A stretch of DNA of 64,000 nt, from contig NW_019091394.1 in assembly GCF_001949145.1 (NCBI RefSeq), forward strand, positions 1,831,330-1,895,329, read 5' to 3'. The notes beneath the pieces were generated by a model. It was not told where the DNA came from. It saw nothing but the letters and a program-made list of their open reading frames with translations, and did no database searches. Numbering within the stretch: the stretch's first letter is position 1; each line of letters begins with the position of its first letter. Made by a program: the position numbers and the translations under genes. Origin of the DNA: Acanthaster planci (taxonomy: Eukaryota; Echinodermata; Asteroidea; Valvatida; Acanthasteridae). Positions 20,301 through 30,958 of this stretch are shown piece by piece.

Positions 20301-20930
20301 AATGTTAGTTAGTTAGTTTCTCATATGCAGCAAGGTATGAGACGGAGAGAANNNNNNNNNNNNNNNNNNNNNNNNNNNNNNNNNNNNNNNNNNNNNNNNN
20401 NNNNNNNNNNNNNNNNNNNNNNNNNNNNNNNNNNNNNNNNNNNNNNNNNNNNNNNNNNNNNNNNNNNNNNNNNNNNNNNNNNNNNNNNNNNNNNNGTATA
20501 GGGATTGGACATGTTGGGGGGGTACCCCTCGGTCTCATTTCTTGCTGGGTATATAGTTTCTGTTAGAAACTGATCACTTTTGGTTGTCAAGGTGTGTTTT
20601 GCTTTTTCTAAATGCCTGCTTTCTGCCTTGGGGACTCTGCAAGTCGATTGAAAATAAAACTGAATAAAACAGCAGCGCGCAGCTACCCCGGATGTAAGAT
20701 ACACCAATGTACTTTCCTGTGGGAAAAGGGCAACCTCATTCCGTGTGGTATGCTCCTCCTTGTATTGCATGCGAGCAAAAACTACCCAGGAGACCTGGGT
20801 AGGAGCCCGCAATTTGAGCAGAAGTAGGCGTTGATGTGATTGAAAGTTGCTGCGTCTATTCTTCTGATAAAGCAAAGGCAACTTCAAATGCCAAATTGCC
20901 CAAGACGCGAGTCACTCTCGTCAGGATTTT
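17366..20930. other. Intergenic region with assembly gap
   Basis: No gene is supported. Several frames of 60-190 codons occur (for example plus 17490-18059), but they are Lys/Asn/Phe-rich, AT-driven and without splice context. The block at 19090-19310 has C- and A-runs inside a diverged repeat. The only large features are the 144-base gap at 20352-20495 and the 3' flank of the RRM gene. Confidence 0.4.
20352..20495. other. Assembly gap (144 N)
   Basis: A run of N. Frames that cross it have no meaning. Confidence 0.99.
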
Positions 20931-21078
20931 TTAGCCCTCGTCTATGATGTCGGTTGGACAGGCAAGTGGCACTAGACTGTAGTCATACGTGGGCCGGTCG
21001 GCTCCAAAGGTGCCCTCCAGGCTGTAGTCATAGGTTGGCCTGTCGATCCCGAGTGTTCGGGAATCCTGGAATGGTACT
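20931..21078 (-). CDS. RRM gene terminal exon with duplicated DRPTYDYSL motif
   Basis: The acceptor is attcttacttgtggtag and the entry phase is 2, followed by 48 codons and TAA at 20933-20931. DRPTYDYSL occurs twice, preceded by GI and GA and spaced 15 codons apart, which indicates an internal duplication. The final residues are CPTDIIDEG. No canonical poly(A) signal was seen within 250 bases. Confidence 0.75.
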
Positions 21079-24000
21079 CTACCACAAGTAAGAATAAGAC
21101 ATGAGAAATGTTTATAATGCATGCCTATCCACCAGTACAGGTGCGCCAACCTTACATACCTAGTGGGCCACCTAACCACTTGCTGCCGGGGAGCCGGATT
21201 TCGGACACGTATTCTTTATATGATCAGCTGGGGTGTCCGAAATCGGACAAAGGGAACTGAGCGCTGTAACAAAAGACCGAACTCGTAACCAAAGACCATG
21301 CTGCTGGGAATTACCAACATTTTTTCACTGACAATAGCGAAGATGATCCAGCATTGTTATGAAATAGTATACCACTGTTCGTCGCATTCATTGCAAGCGG
21401 ATTACCACCAGGGGCAAAAGCGCTCCACCGCCGCAGCGATGAGCCACACGGTACCGCTGCATGCTAATCTGGCCCCTATTGAAAAGAGGTCTGCAGCGCA
21501 CTGTACCAATTTTCAGGAATACAAGAAAATTACATAACGACGCACAATCTAGGCTCTTTGTACAAGGCAACCGGCTTGGCTAAAATACTCCAGTGTTAAC
21601 AGATGTTGTCTGTCAGATTAGAGTAGAAACCAGACAGTCCTTCGTGTGGGTGCAAGTGTCCAGTAAATGAAGAAATGAATTTTGAAAGAATTTTGAAAAA
21701 AGAAAACAATGAAAAATACTGCGACCCAGCAGAATCAACATTTATAAATGCCCCTGGCCCGAAGTGGTTAACAAAAAGGGTCTGTACATTAACCCTCCTT
21801 TGGTTTTACAGCACAAATATGCACAAGTGGCGAAGGTCACTCTCTTGCGTGTAGGTGCAGTGCACAACACAACACAGCTGTGCTTCTTTGAGGTGTTTTC
21901 CAAGTGACCCAAAGAGTGACTTCAGCATAGGAGGGTAAATGCAAGTTGTGCGAACATTGTGCAGATTGACCAAGCTCCACTCAAGGTTACCCCCTCTGTG
22001 CAAGACAGTTTTAGAGGCATAAGAGGGTCACGGTATTCGGTGTTTGTTTCAAAATGACGACAAATAAACTACGACACCGTCAACAAAAGATCGCACACAA
22101 AGGAGTGTTCACAGTGCAAGAAAAATGAATATTGTTCATCAACTTTCCTTCATAATAAAGTGAATAAGAACGAAGGAATGCCTTCGCTAGACAAACATAA
22201 ACTCAAGGCAGTGAACATCACTCGGTAAGTTCGGCTTCTTACAATTATTTTCATGCCAACAATTTTTCTCTGTACATGCACTTCATTGCAAAAGCGGTAA
22301 TCGCTAGCCAGTGATACGACCGTGCCTCAGGGCCTGGTTCTGAATGATCCAACCCATCTATCATTCAGGAGGCACTGGTCCAACAATATGCAGGGGCGTA
22401 GTGAAGGAATTTTCTTTTTTTGGGGGGGCAGGGGACGTGCCAGAGTCAATTTGCTGACTTTTAACTTGTTTGCCAACCGCGTGTTGTGCAAAATGGAAAT
22501 CCTTGTTATCCTACATGTTCTGCTTCAAAGCAAATGCAAGTGGCCAACGTATATCGTTTATGTACCGATGTTGGATTCATTTGCTGACTGAAGCTCTATT
22601 TGCCAACCGCCCCCCCCGTCACTATGCTCCTGACTACATATTACTAATATCCTTGCTTACTAGGTTCCCCAAATTTCTAAAACCATCCTAGCTCCCTGGG
22701 GAGTCGATAGCTAGTTGCAATGTTCAGGCCAAAGCTGTGTGTGAGAAACTTAACATTAACAAGGTTGCAATGAAAACCAACCTTTCAGGGTCTTGGTGGC
22801 GCCTGTCATTCGACTGGTCCCCATCCCCATAAACTGTGCTTGTGAGTCGGTCACTTTCTGGTGGATAGTCCCAGTCGTCCAGCCTGCTGGGTTCCCTGTA
22901 CCTGTCCTCAACCGGTTCCAAGTGGGGTCTCTCCTCCCTGGAGTCGAATGCCACCTGGGTGTCTCGGGCAGAGGAATCTCTTATGTAGGTGTCTCGCCAG
23001 AGGTCGTCGTCATAGGAACAGAGGCGTTGCACTGGTAGGGTTCCATGAAAAAAAAACACAGCGGGAACCTCCATTCAGACTAATGTTTCAGACTGAAAGT
23101 GATCCAGTTCCTTCCTGAACTCTGGGCTAAACCAACCCAAGCTGAATGTTTATGACCATGTGCAAGTAACTGATGAACTTGAGGCAGTATCCGCTCCGAG
23201 CGGAACAAAAGAGGGCGTGTTTTTTGGCACTCACCGCATAGGCGCCATGAAGCGCGCAAGTATATGCGTGTTTGACGCGGAGCACGTTTAGTACTCAATT
23301 GTACTCTGGCATGTACGGTCTTTGCGTATGAGCAGAACGCGCGCAAGAACCCGCTTGTAACCACCTGCCTTTCTTTCCGCCAATTGGGGGTGCACCTCAG
23401 CTTGGGGCGGATATAAAAGGGGCCGTCATAACACTTACTGGTGGGAAGTCAATTCTCAAGTTTCCCAGAATTTGATATCATCCATACACTGCCACAGGTA
23501 CATGTGCATAAATGCAATGGGAACGAATGGGATGGGACCTCTCCACTCAAGTCCTAAGGGCATTTGGTTTTAACTAAATCTGACTGACCAGATGTGACCT
23601 TGCCTGGCCTGACCAACCTACCTGACTGACCTGACACAGTCGGTCAGTCAAATAGTTAGTTGGTCAGTCAGTCAGATTTGTTCTTTCTAATACAAACAAA
23701 ATGAATCATAAAAAAAAGGTCTTAGGACTCGGCTGGTCAGGTCAGGTCAGACCGACTGTGAATCGAAGATTTTAAAAAAAACTGCAACTAAAGAGCGACT
23801 TTGGGGACTCGTGACTCATTTTCATAGATTGGATCACAAATCACTGCACTTTTGCGCCGATAGATTTTGAAATCTTAAACAATCTCAGCCACCAAAAACT
23901 GTCATTCGTTTCAGACGGTAAACTTGCGGCTCAACACAGGCTAGCAGCCATGCTGCGGTCCCAGGAGAAGCCCGCACTGTGCCCTCGATGGCTGTTGAGC

Positions 24001-27000
24001 AGACCCTGGAGCGTCTCGTTATTCTCGACCCAGTATTGGTCATACCTGTAGAGTGGTCGTCAGAGAGCTCTCTGAGCGTGGAGGTACTGGGTGGGGGATC
24101 CGTGTCCCAGTGATGCCTGAGAGGTGATCGCTCTGTAAAATGAAAGATGAATCTTGATTTGCAATTTGCTTGAAATCTCTAGCCACACAACGGTCCAGAT
24201 TCTGATTATAATCAGCCTTTTTGTAAGCTGCTGGATTATCACTGTTTATTGCTTCATGCCGTGTTCACATTGGTTACAGTAGCCAATTCAAGACACCGAA
24301 AACAATGCAATGACCAGTTGCTATTTGTAGTTGGTTGTCTCCTATTACACTGAAAAATAAATTAGGACGGTGGATTGGATAATATATTTCTTTTGACTCT
24401 GAATTTTTATAGCCCAAAAAACTAGGGGCGGAGGGTGGTCTATAATTTTTTGGGGTGGAGGTCGGCGCGTATATCATTGTCTAAAACTATTGATGCAGCC
24501 CCTTTCTAAACAACCCACGGTTTTGGACACAAAATGTTCACATGACCTCATGACCTCACACATGACCTCATGTTGAAGCTTTATTTTCAAACTGCTCCGC
24601 CCATAAATGTCTACGTGTCTAGAGTGAGACTGTCTGTGCGGGCAAATCCATCAATGTGTTGTGAAAAAGCACAACGTTTCTGGTAACTTTCAGAGAACCA
24701 GTGTTCGAATAAAAGCACAGGTACACAGACTCTGCAAAGTGAGTCTTGACGCCATTTCTAATGTCTGGCAATTTTGCTCCCGTGTGGAGAAGAAAGAGCA
24801 AAACTCAACTTTTCTCAGCATATCTTGTGCTTGCTTCTCGTTATTTTGGCAGCATCGACAATCACCAAAATACATGTCAGGAAAAGCGACTCCCTCCCCA
24901 CCCCCAACAAAAGAATGTTACCTCTGTAGCTGGTGGCCGGCAACCGTTCATACTCGCAATCTCTACCCCTGGGTGCGTCATACCAGTCATAGACTCTTCT
25001 GTCACCTTCAGGTGAAAGACGATCTGTTCAGCCAGAGGGGAAACAAATCAGTGAAAGCAATGGCCCTAACAGAACGAGTGCCTTGGAATTGACGCAGGTG
25101 GGTAAACAGATTGGTGCAGTGGCACTTTTTGTCCTTGTCAGTCGTGACCTCTGCGACCTTTGTCCTTGTCAGTCGTGACCTCTGCGACCTGGGTTCGAAT
25201 CCCAAGGTAAATAACGTGCAGATTGGGTTTTTCAGTCCCCGTGCCAATTCTGTGGGTTCCCCCGAAAAGTTTTCCTCCCACCTCTAGAACTGAACATTTC
25301 TTCAAACCACAGGGCCATGAACACTTTTTGAAGACTCCTTACTTTCTGAAAAAACCCTGAATCCAAAGGGTTTTCTGCAATCAGGTGAACCCCATCTGGG
25401 AACTGTGCGGTCTTGCACGTGTGCACCTTCGTATATTCTCTGTGTTCATTTTTGGCTTCTGTGAATTTGCAGGCATGTCACTGCACCTCATGATTTGTGA
25501 ATGACCTCAACAAGTTCATGGGTAGAACCAGCAGAGGACAGCAACTTAGCCAATGCTCTAAGTTCTTGCCTGATGTCCAACCACCCTAGAAGATGTACAT
25601 TTATAATATAAAGGGAGGGCTCTTGCACCCTTGCTAGTCTGTGAGCAGAGACTACACACTATGGAAGTCTGGCTATGTCTGAATCGATGGGCTGCGGCTA
25701 GGAGTATTGCATGACTCTAAGGGAAAAAAATTGCAGCCACTAGCTAGTGCCTTTCATAGGTACTTGTATCATTTTCAAGCCGTAGCCACAACTTTCCGAT
25801 GTAGCCTATTTTTTACCCTTGTAATCACTCGGTGGCTGAGAACGAGGTTCTGGTACGTTAACTGGATCGTCTGGTGAATGAGCCCTGATGTCTTCTGAGG
25901 GTTTGCTGTACGGATCAGGACTGTAGGACCTGGGCGGGTTGTGTATAGTGTCTCGGTAGGTTACGTGTAGGTCTCCATAGCGGTCTCTGTCAAGTGATCC
26001 ATGGGGTGATGGGTCACTGGCCATCCTCCTACGCAGGAAACTGTACCGATCAATGGACTGACCATGCTGGTCCCCTCGACGGGTTCTATCAGAGTGTGGT
26101 GGGTCTTTGGCAGTGTTTCGATGCGTGCCGCAAGGCGTCATCTTGCGATTCCGCGGCTTGGCCTCCTTCCGTGGGTGCGAACTGCGACCGGAGGTGACCC
26201 CGTGTGCGTCTTCGTTACGCAATACCTCGGCACTTTTAGCCCGTGACAGCATTTTACTCAAGGTTTTCTTGACTGACGGGGGTTCGCGACTGTTGGGAAA
26301 GGCACCGTCCGGTAGTCGTGGGTCCTCGTCCAAGACTAGCTGGACAGTCGTCGGAGGTATGTAAGGTTCCCACTCTGAGTTTGGAGCTAACGCTATATCC
26401 TTGGGTGTCAATTTGGTCTTGGGTGGTGGTTTTCTGAAGAACAAAACAAGTTTGAAAAATAAAGGCAAACAGTACACATGTGCACATGCCGGAAGGCAAA
26501 TTATTACAGATGGGTTCCTTCATACACTAAGCACAAGTGTTAGAACGTGCTATTAGTTTGTTTTGGTATTTTTTTCAATTTTACAAGGGCCAAGTCAATT
26601 CACATAATTCACTCTTCAAATCTTCGACCTTCAATTGATCGAATATCGGAATACTCGGTAGTACCGACAGGCAGGATCGTGATGAACCAACCATATACAA
26701 AAATCTGTTGCAATATCACACACAATTGTACATTATAATCACTATAATAGCGCTCACGTCTAGGAGTATCTCCAGCCCCGATTAAGCAAGATTTAAGAGA
26801 CAAACAAAACTCTTTGTCCTTTTGAAACTTTCTGTTCCTTGTAAATTTTTAATGAATAAGTCATTTTTTCAACCGTAAGATTTCTGTCGCTTTTTCATTA
26901 AAATCTGCTTGAAACAAGTCTTCATAGAGCCATTTTTCTTATTTAAAATAAAAGAAAATGTCCCCTTCCTTTTCATGAATTTTGCACTCAAATATTCAAA

Positions 27001-29683
27001 TTCAGAAAGTGATATTCGGCACAGCCCTAAATTAAACTGAATGGTCCATCTAATTTCAGCCTACACGTAGATTTGTGCCCGGATAAATCTCACGCTGCAT
27101 CCTGGAATTACTGGGTTGCATTCAGGTTTGCTAAAATGTTTGAACCACTTTGATTTTTTGTCAGAAAATCTGGTCAGGACTTGCGGTTGTCACTAAAGCA
27201 TTTGGGGTCCCTACAGCCCCGTAGTCATTCAAATAGAGAGTAGTCCCCGACGACTACGGAGAGGAGTTGGCTGGTCTTACATGAGTTTGTGGTTTCTCGT
27301 TGGCCAGGACGTATCACCACAGGGCTGGCTGGATAATGCATACATAATCTGCATTCCTTGAAGGAACTCCTGGTGTGAGACCAGCCGGACTGAGATGATT
27401 GCCTCATCAAACATCTGAAAAGTGCACAGAGACCAGACAGGAACTTTTTTCTCACTTTGTTTTTTTTGGGGGGAGCCCAAGGATTTAATTTCAAACAAAG
27501 GACAGCCCTTCTTTCCCACAGAGGTTCAGAATGGCAGCCATCTTTTCGGTAACTGCTTTTGTCGCGGAGGGATAGCACAAAAGGTCTACGCACGTGTGCC
27601 CCTGTGCAATAAAAGCTCTTACTGGAAAAATGGCTGCCCTGCAGAACCTCTATAGCATCATCACTGGCCACATTCTCAAATACCCACTCAAATGCCACTT
27701 CTAATTGCGCTGACGGTGCCATCCAAACTGACCCCTCCATCAAAGGTCTTAGGGTCAAGACCTCTCGACATCCTCAGAGCTAGCATGTTTAACCTAACTT
27801 AACATTTTGTCTGCACACAAAAGATGCTTGCTAACTTGAAAATAAATGTAGACATGGACTTGTACTTGAAGCAGCACTATATTTATGCTCCCCCCCCCGC
27901 AGACATCAGTTCTCCCAATTTGAAATTTTGAAATGAACGCTTCCCACATAGAGGATGCGATTCATTTGCCTCAAGTGGCCTCCTTCCAAAAACGAAAATC
28001 TGTACATCTTCATATATAGATCCAGAGGTCATCTCTCCCATTCAAATTTCACCCCAGTTTATATGCCACAGCCCTGTTAGTTGGGGAGGAAGATAGGCTT
28101 CCCATGAACCCCCTGGATATCGGATGTCCAATGCATGGTGGCGCACTTTATTGACGTCCGTGTACGTTGAGTTCGGGCGGCTTGTTCTCGTATTTTCACG
28201 AACAGCTTGATTTATTGTTTGTGGGTCGGCTGCTTGAACGCTGGGAACGTACAACTGGTTATTGCTACTAGTTATTTGTAGCTGCAAGCAACATGCAACG
28301 TGGCAGCGTCCTTGTGCATTCTTCGAGAGTTAATGTTTGGATAACTGGGCTAGCTTATTTTCCATTAAAGAAAAAAAATCACATCTGCAATGGAAACTTA
28401 TTGTTAATTTTGCAAAAACTTTCCATTGTGTCCAGCTTTGTAAGCCATCTCGATAGTTTTTGCAGCTGTTAAAAAATCAAATCTCACAAGTTTTTCCCAG
28501 TGTTCGTGTAAAACCCTAACGAGGAGGTAGTGTGTGAACCTGTTCCAAGAGCAGTGTTCTTGGGTCGTGGTCCCGCTGTTCCAACGAGAGAACCCGTGTC
28601 AAGAACAGGCCGCCCAAACTCAACCGTATTGTCAATCACTGTGACTTATTACCTCTCCGTCCATTTCCTCGGCTGCTTTGGCAGCGCCGTTGACGTCTGC
28701 GTAGGCAATGTAGGCCTGGCCGCCGCAATCCCATGTCGCACCCTGACGCTGTACGAAAACTGGATCCCCCCAAAAGAAAAAGAGGACACAAAACTCATGA
28801 CAATGACGTCAAGTACAGAACCACAGGATATGTTTTCGGCCGGGCTCCACCTTGCCAATATTTTGTGTAGTGGCCCATGTTTCGGCTAGCATGGCTAAAT
28901 GCATACTCTTGGAGCTACTTACATCCTAATATCCAGTGTCAGCCGCCTCTGGGCGACATTCATGTAGTGATCGCTGAAAGCGAAGACCCCAAGTATTTTT
29001 CTTCATGTCACATACCCGTAAACCTAGGCCTACATCGCAAATAAACACATCGGCTACTGCGCTCGACTGCAGAATACCCCACCACCCTGCATGATCAACC
29101 TCATAGCCAGGTACATGTACAGGTCAAGGTGTCACACTCTTCTCAAGGAATTTCACCTTGTACCCACGTAACCAGTCATTCCAGGGGTCATTTTTTTTTT
29201 TAGAGTGGTGGGGTATTCTGCAACTACTCTGACCACTGTCCGAATCCAAATCTCCTAAATAGTAGGGAATTTAAATCTTACAATACCCGCAGCCAATTTC
29301 ACAAAGCTTTATGTAGTGGCACAACTCCACTTAGACCTACAGCACATTTTAATTGTGCAAAAAAATCAAGACAACAGGGCAATGTTTGCTCCTTTTTCCT
29401 TCCCACAATGCCTTTCTAACATTGTGCAAAAATTATCCATGTGGTATCAGCAATAAGCCTAAGGCTTATGGTGTCGGTCACACCATGGTCTCACCACCAT
29501 GGTCACACTGACATGGGTGAGGGGGCATACATCTCTGTGACTAGCTGACTAGTGAATAGCGTGAGCCTACCTTTTGTAATCTGACCAAATTTTCTAAATA
29601 TACGAGAAATTTTGTGGTGGCTGGCAGCGGGAGAGAGATTACAGATGTGAATCTTGTTACTTGGTCCATCCATTGGTAGCGTT
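20931..29683 (-). CDS. RRM protein with long Arg/Ser/Tyr-rich tail (gene, partial 5')
   Basis: This is an RNA-binding protein with one recognisable RNA recognition motif and a disordered tail of about 430 residues. Exons on the minus strand are 29683-29661 (probable microexon), 28742-28653, 27414-27281, 26433-25817, 25023-24922, 24132-24046, 23031-22782 and 21078-20931. Phases 0, 0, 2, 1, 1, 1, 2 join without a break, and all introns are GT-AG. GGQAYIAY is an RNP1-like strand (compare the RGQAF form in U1A). AAKAAEEMDG is helix 2 and MFDEAIISVRLV is strand 4, split across two exons. RNP2 was not found with confidence. The tail is rich in RD, RY, PP and SP and ends with the duplicated motif DRPTYDYSL. 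Subfamily unknown; an RNA-processing role is only inferred from the RRM. Confidence 0.75.
22391..22632. mobile_element. hAT-like element with terminal inverted repeats, 242 bp
   Basis: CAGGGGCGTAGTGA at the left end is matched by the reverse complement CAGGAGCATAGTGA of the right end. TTTGCTGAC and TTTGCCAACCGC occur twice inside. There is no transposase. An 8-bp target duplication is not obvious. Confidence 0.6.
22782..23031 (-). CDS. RRM gene tail exon (250 bp)
   Basis: Enters in phase 1 (acceptor gaaccctaccag) and leaves in phase 2 (donor GAAAG|GTTGGT). It encodes 82 codons rich in Asp, Arg, Ser and Tyr, such as SYDDDLWRDTYIRDSS and RYREPSRLDDWDYPPESD. The composition is that of a disordered, charge-patterned tail. 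Confidence 0.75.
23575..23760. repeat. Cluster of GTCAG/CTGAC motifs
   Basis: The pentamer CTGAC or its complement occurs more than a dozen times, partly as head-to-tail runs and partly as inverted pairs (CTGACTGACC against GGTCAGTCAG). It lies in an intron of the RRM gene. Confidence 0.6.
24046..24132 (-). CDS. RRM gene tail exon (87 bp)
   Basis: Acceptor ctttcattttacag and donor CTACAG|GTATGA enclose 87 bp of symmetric phase 1, so it could be skipped without a frameshift. It encodes 28 whole codons including RHHWDTDPPPSTSTLREL. Confidence 0.72.
24922..25023 (-). CDS. RRM gene tail exon (102 bp)
   Basis: Acceptor ctggctgaacag and donor AGAG|GTAACA enclose a symmetric phase-1 exon. It includes GDRRVYDWYDAPRGRD and YERLPATSYR, continuing the Arg/Tyr-rich tail. 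A slightly shorter acceptor at the internal gtgacag is possible but breaks phase. Confidence 0.7.
25128..25320 (+). mobile_element. tRNA-derived SINE-like element with 31-bp tandem duplication
   Basis: Two perfect 31-bp copies (25128-25158 and 25159-25189) lead into GGTTCGAATCC at 25192-25202, a B box. GGGTTTTTCAGTCCCCGTGCC and CTGTGGGTTCC...TTTTCCTCCCACC-type sequence follow, the kind of body found in many invertebrate tRNA-SINEs. It lies in an intron of the RRM gene. No A-box or target duplication was established. Confidence 0.45.
25817..26433 (-). CDS. RRM gene large tail exon (617 bp)
   Basis: Acceptor gttttgttcttcag, entry phase 2, donor AAGG|GTAAAA, exit phase 1. It encodes 205 whole codons without a stop. 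It starts KPPPKTKLTPKDIALAP, then a basic stretch with KKTLSKMLSRAKSAEVLR, then Ser/Arg/Asp/Tyr/Pro-rich sequence such as RRRMASDPSPHGSLDRDRYG and PRSYSPDPYSKPSED. Disordered, probably phosphorylated at SP sites (inference). This length and its bias make it the best-supported exon of the tail. Confidence 0.8.
27281..27414 (-). CDS. RRM gene exon: last RRM strand and linker
   Basis: Acceptor gtgcacttttcag, donor AACTCAT|GTAAGA, phase 0 in and 2 out. It begins MFDEAIISVRLVSHQEF. After the MDGE that ends the previous exon this gives the standard loop and fourth beta strand of an RRM. That continuity across the junction is the main reason for joining the two exons. Confidence 0.72.
27521..27650. 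mobile_element. MITE, relative of the 6950-7073 element
   Basis: GAGGTTC, then GGCAGCCAT, then GTAA and GCTTTT appear at the left end and in reverse complement at the right end over about 40 bases, around a 130-bp body. The tips resemble those of the element at 6950. No clear target duplication. It lies between two exons of the RRM gene. Confidence 0.6.
28164..28200 (+). repeat. Dispersed repeat, short copy
   Basis: TACGTTGAGTTCGGGCGGC followed by TTGTTCTCG matches the start of the repeats at 28501-28624 and 30433-30560. It faces the 28501-28624 copy, so the two could be the ends of one ~460-bp inverted-repeat element. Confidence 0.45.
28501..28624 (-). repeat. Dispersed repeat sharing a coding-like frame
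   Basis: Read on the minus strand this matches the plus-strand copy at 30433-30560 in blocks: GAGTTTGGGCGGCCTGTTCT, CACGACCCAAGA and ACGAGG then GGGTTTTACA. Both can be read as VEFGRPVLD ... TTSS/STSS ... GFY-x-NT-x-KN, with differing middles. It starts about 30 bases downstream of the donor of the RRM exon. Class unknown. Confidence 0.6.
28653..28742 (-). CDS. RRM gene exon carrying RNP1
   Basis: A 90-bp exon, phase 0 at both ends, follows a long pyrimidine tract (acceptor gtacagcgtcag) and ends in donor GGAGAG|GTAATA. Its 30 codons contain GGQAYIAYADVNGAAKAAEE, which is strand 3 (RNP1-like) and helix 2 of an RRM. The two aromatic RNP1 positions are both Tyr. It is too short to stand out by length but is the most diagnostic exon of this gene. 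Confidence 0.75.
29661..29683 (-). CDS. Probable 23-bp microexon of the RRM gene
   Basis: A strong acceptor (caacttcaccattttcag) is followed after 23 bases by the donor CCAA|GTAACA. In the frame needed by the next exon it reads RYQWMDQ, entering in phase 1 and leaving in phase 0, which would place it in strand 2 just before the RNP1 exon. The call rests only on splice sites and phase; chance cannot be excluded. Confidence 0.4.
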
Positions 29684-30141
29684 CTGAAAATGGTGAAGTT
29701 GAAAATTCAAATAGTTAGTTGAGGCTTCTAACAGCGCCAGGGCGCATTTGGGTCCCTGTCCCATCAATGTTGCCGCACGCACCAACGCACGGTTCACTGT
29801 AGGCAGTACCCCTACTTCTTGCGCTTTCAAAAGACAGGAACGAGTCTGGATATCAGACCAATAGCCAGAGATTTTTTTTCTGATAAAGAGGGCGCTATAA
29901 TAACAGCAGTTGTTGGTGACATTCGTATCTGTGATTCGTACCCACGGTGTTACGGTTCTGCAGATAGTGCACGGACGTACATGTATATAAAACTCTTCAT
30001 TATTGGCCATTCGTCCTTGGGATTGTGCAAATCGCAAATTTAGCCTTTTCGAACACATTTAGAGGGAGTTTTTAGAAGTGGGTAAATCTGTAGCTATAAC
30101 ACAAAAAGATTGTAGCTGAATCAAATAAATGCCCTCCTATG

Positions 30142-30312
30142 CGGGCGTTTCACAATAGTGCGTCTCCAAGAGTTTGCAACGCGCAGACCCGGCAGTCACG
30201 ATGCGCGAATCTGTCGACCCAATGTGCGTTCGGCAAGGGTCAACAGATTTCGCGCATTGTCATTGGTCGACGCGTTGCAAACGCTCGGAGGCGCACTATT
30301 GCGAAACACCCG
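30142..30312. mobile_element. Palindromic MITE, 171 bp
   Basis: The whole segment folds on itself. CGGGCGTTTCACAATAGTGC at the left pairs with the reverse complement CGGGTGTTTCGCAATAGTGC of the right end, and the match continues through GTTTGCAACGCG to an inner ACAGATT/CTGTCGACCC core. A diverged copy lies at 13188-13305. Confidence 0.7.
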
Positions 30313-30432
30313 TATTGAAATCTCATTAATGAAAGCACGTCATGTTAGGTCATAATGAGGTGCGATGGTTGAGCAGGGCATCTGCAAAGCCCCCCCCCCC
30401 CGCTCCCCGCCCAACCTCGTCAGATTGTCACA

Positions 30433-30560
30433 TGGTAGAGTTTGGGCGGCCTGTTCTTGACATGGTTTTCTTGTTCTTGCGCTTGAAGGGCGGGAACACG
30501 ACCCAAGACGGAATACCACGTTTTCACAGCACCTCCTCGTCGGGGTTTTACAGGAACACA
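30433..30560 (+). repeat. Dispersed repeat, second full copy
   Basis: Matches the reverse complement of 28501-28624 (see that entry). Its frame reads VEFGRPVLDMVFLFL and later GFYRNTRKN on the plus strand, with a stop beyond 30590. Confidence 0.6.
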
Positions 30561-30958
30561 CGGAAAAACTCGGGAGATTTTGATTTTTGAACAGTTGCAA
30601 ACAACAGAGAGATGGCTTACAAAGTCGGAGACAATTGGAAGTTTTGCAAAATTATCATAAAATATTTTCCGTAACACAGCAGTGAACGTTCGTCTTTAAA
30701 TAGAAAAGAATTAAGCCCAGTTATCCAAGCATTAACTCTCGAATAACGTACATGGACGCCGCCATGTTGCATGTTGCTTGTCACTAGGCCTACATGTGAC
30801 TACCAGCGATGACCAATTGTACGTATGTTCCCGTCGTTCGAGCGGCCTACACAAGAACAACAAATCAAACTGTTGGTGAACACATCTGAGGACAAGCCAC
30901 CCGGACTCAGCCAACGGTTCTCAGGGTTTTGTTTCAAATTCACTGATACACTTCCCAC

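Noticed and set aside
27660-27758. Minus-strand frame with APSAQLEVAFEWVFENVASDD as an upstream exon of the RRM gene
   Set aside because: It has no good acceptor, and its only in-phase donor lies in a transposon end. The exon at 28653-28742 gives a proper RRM junction instead.
28042-28287. Minus-strand frame of 81 codons
   Set aside because: It crosses the end of a dispersed repeat and lacks splice sites in the phase needed by neighbouring exons.
29690-30058. Minus-strand frame of over 100 codons ending NATNGWTK
   Set aside because: It overlaps the intron side of the stronger microexon acceptor and has mixed, domain-free sequence.
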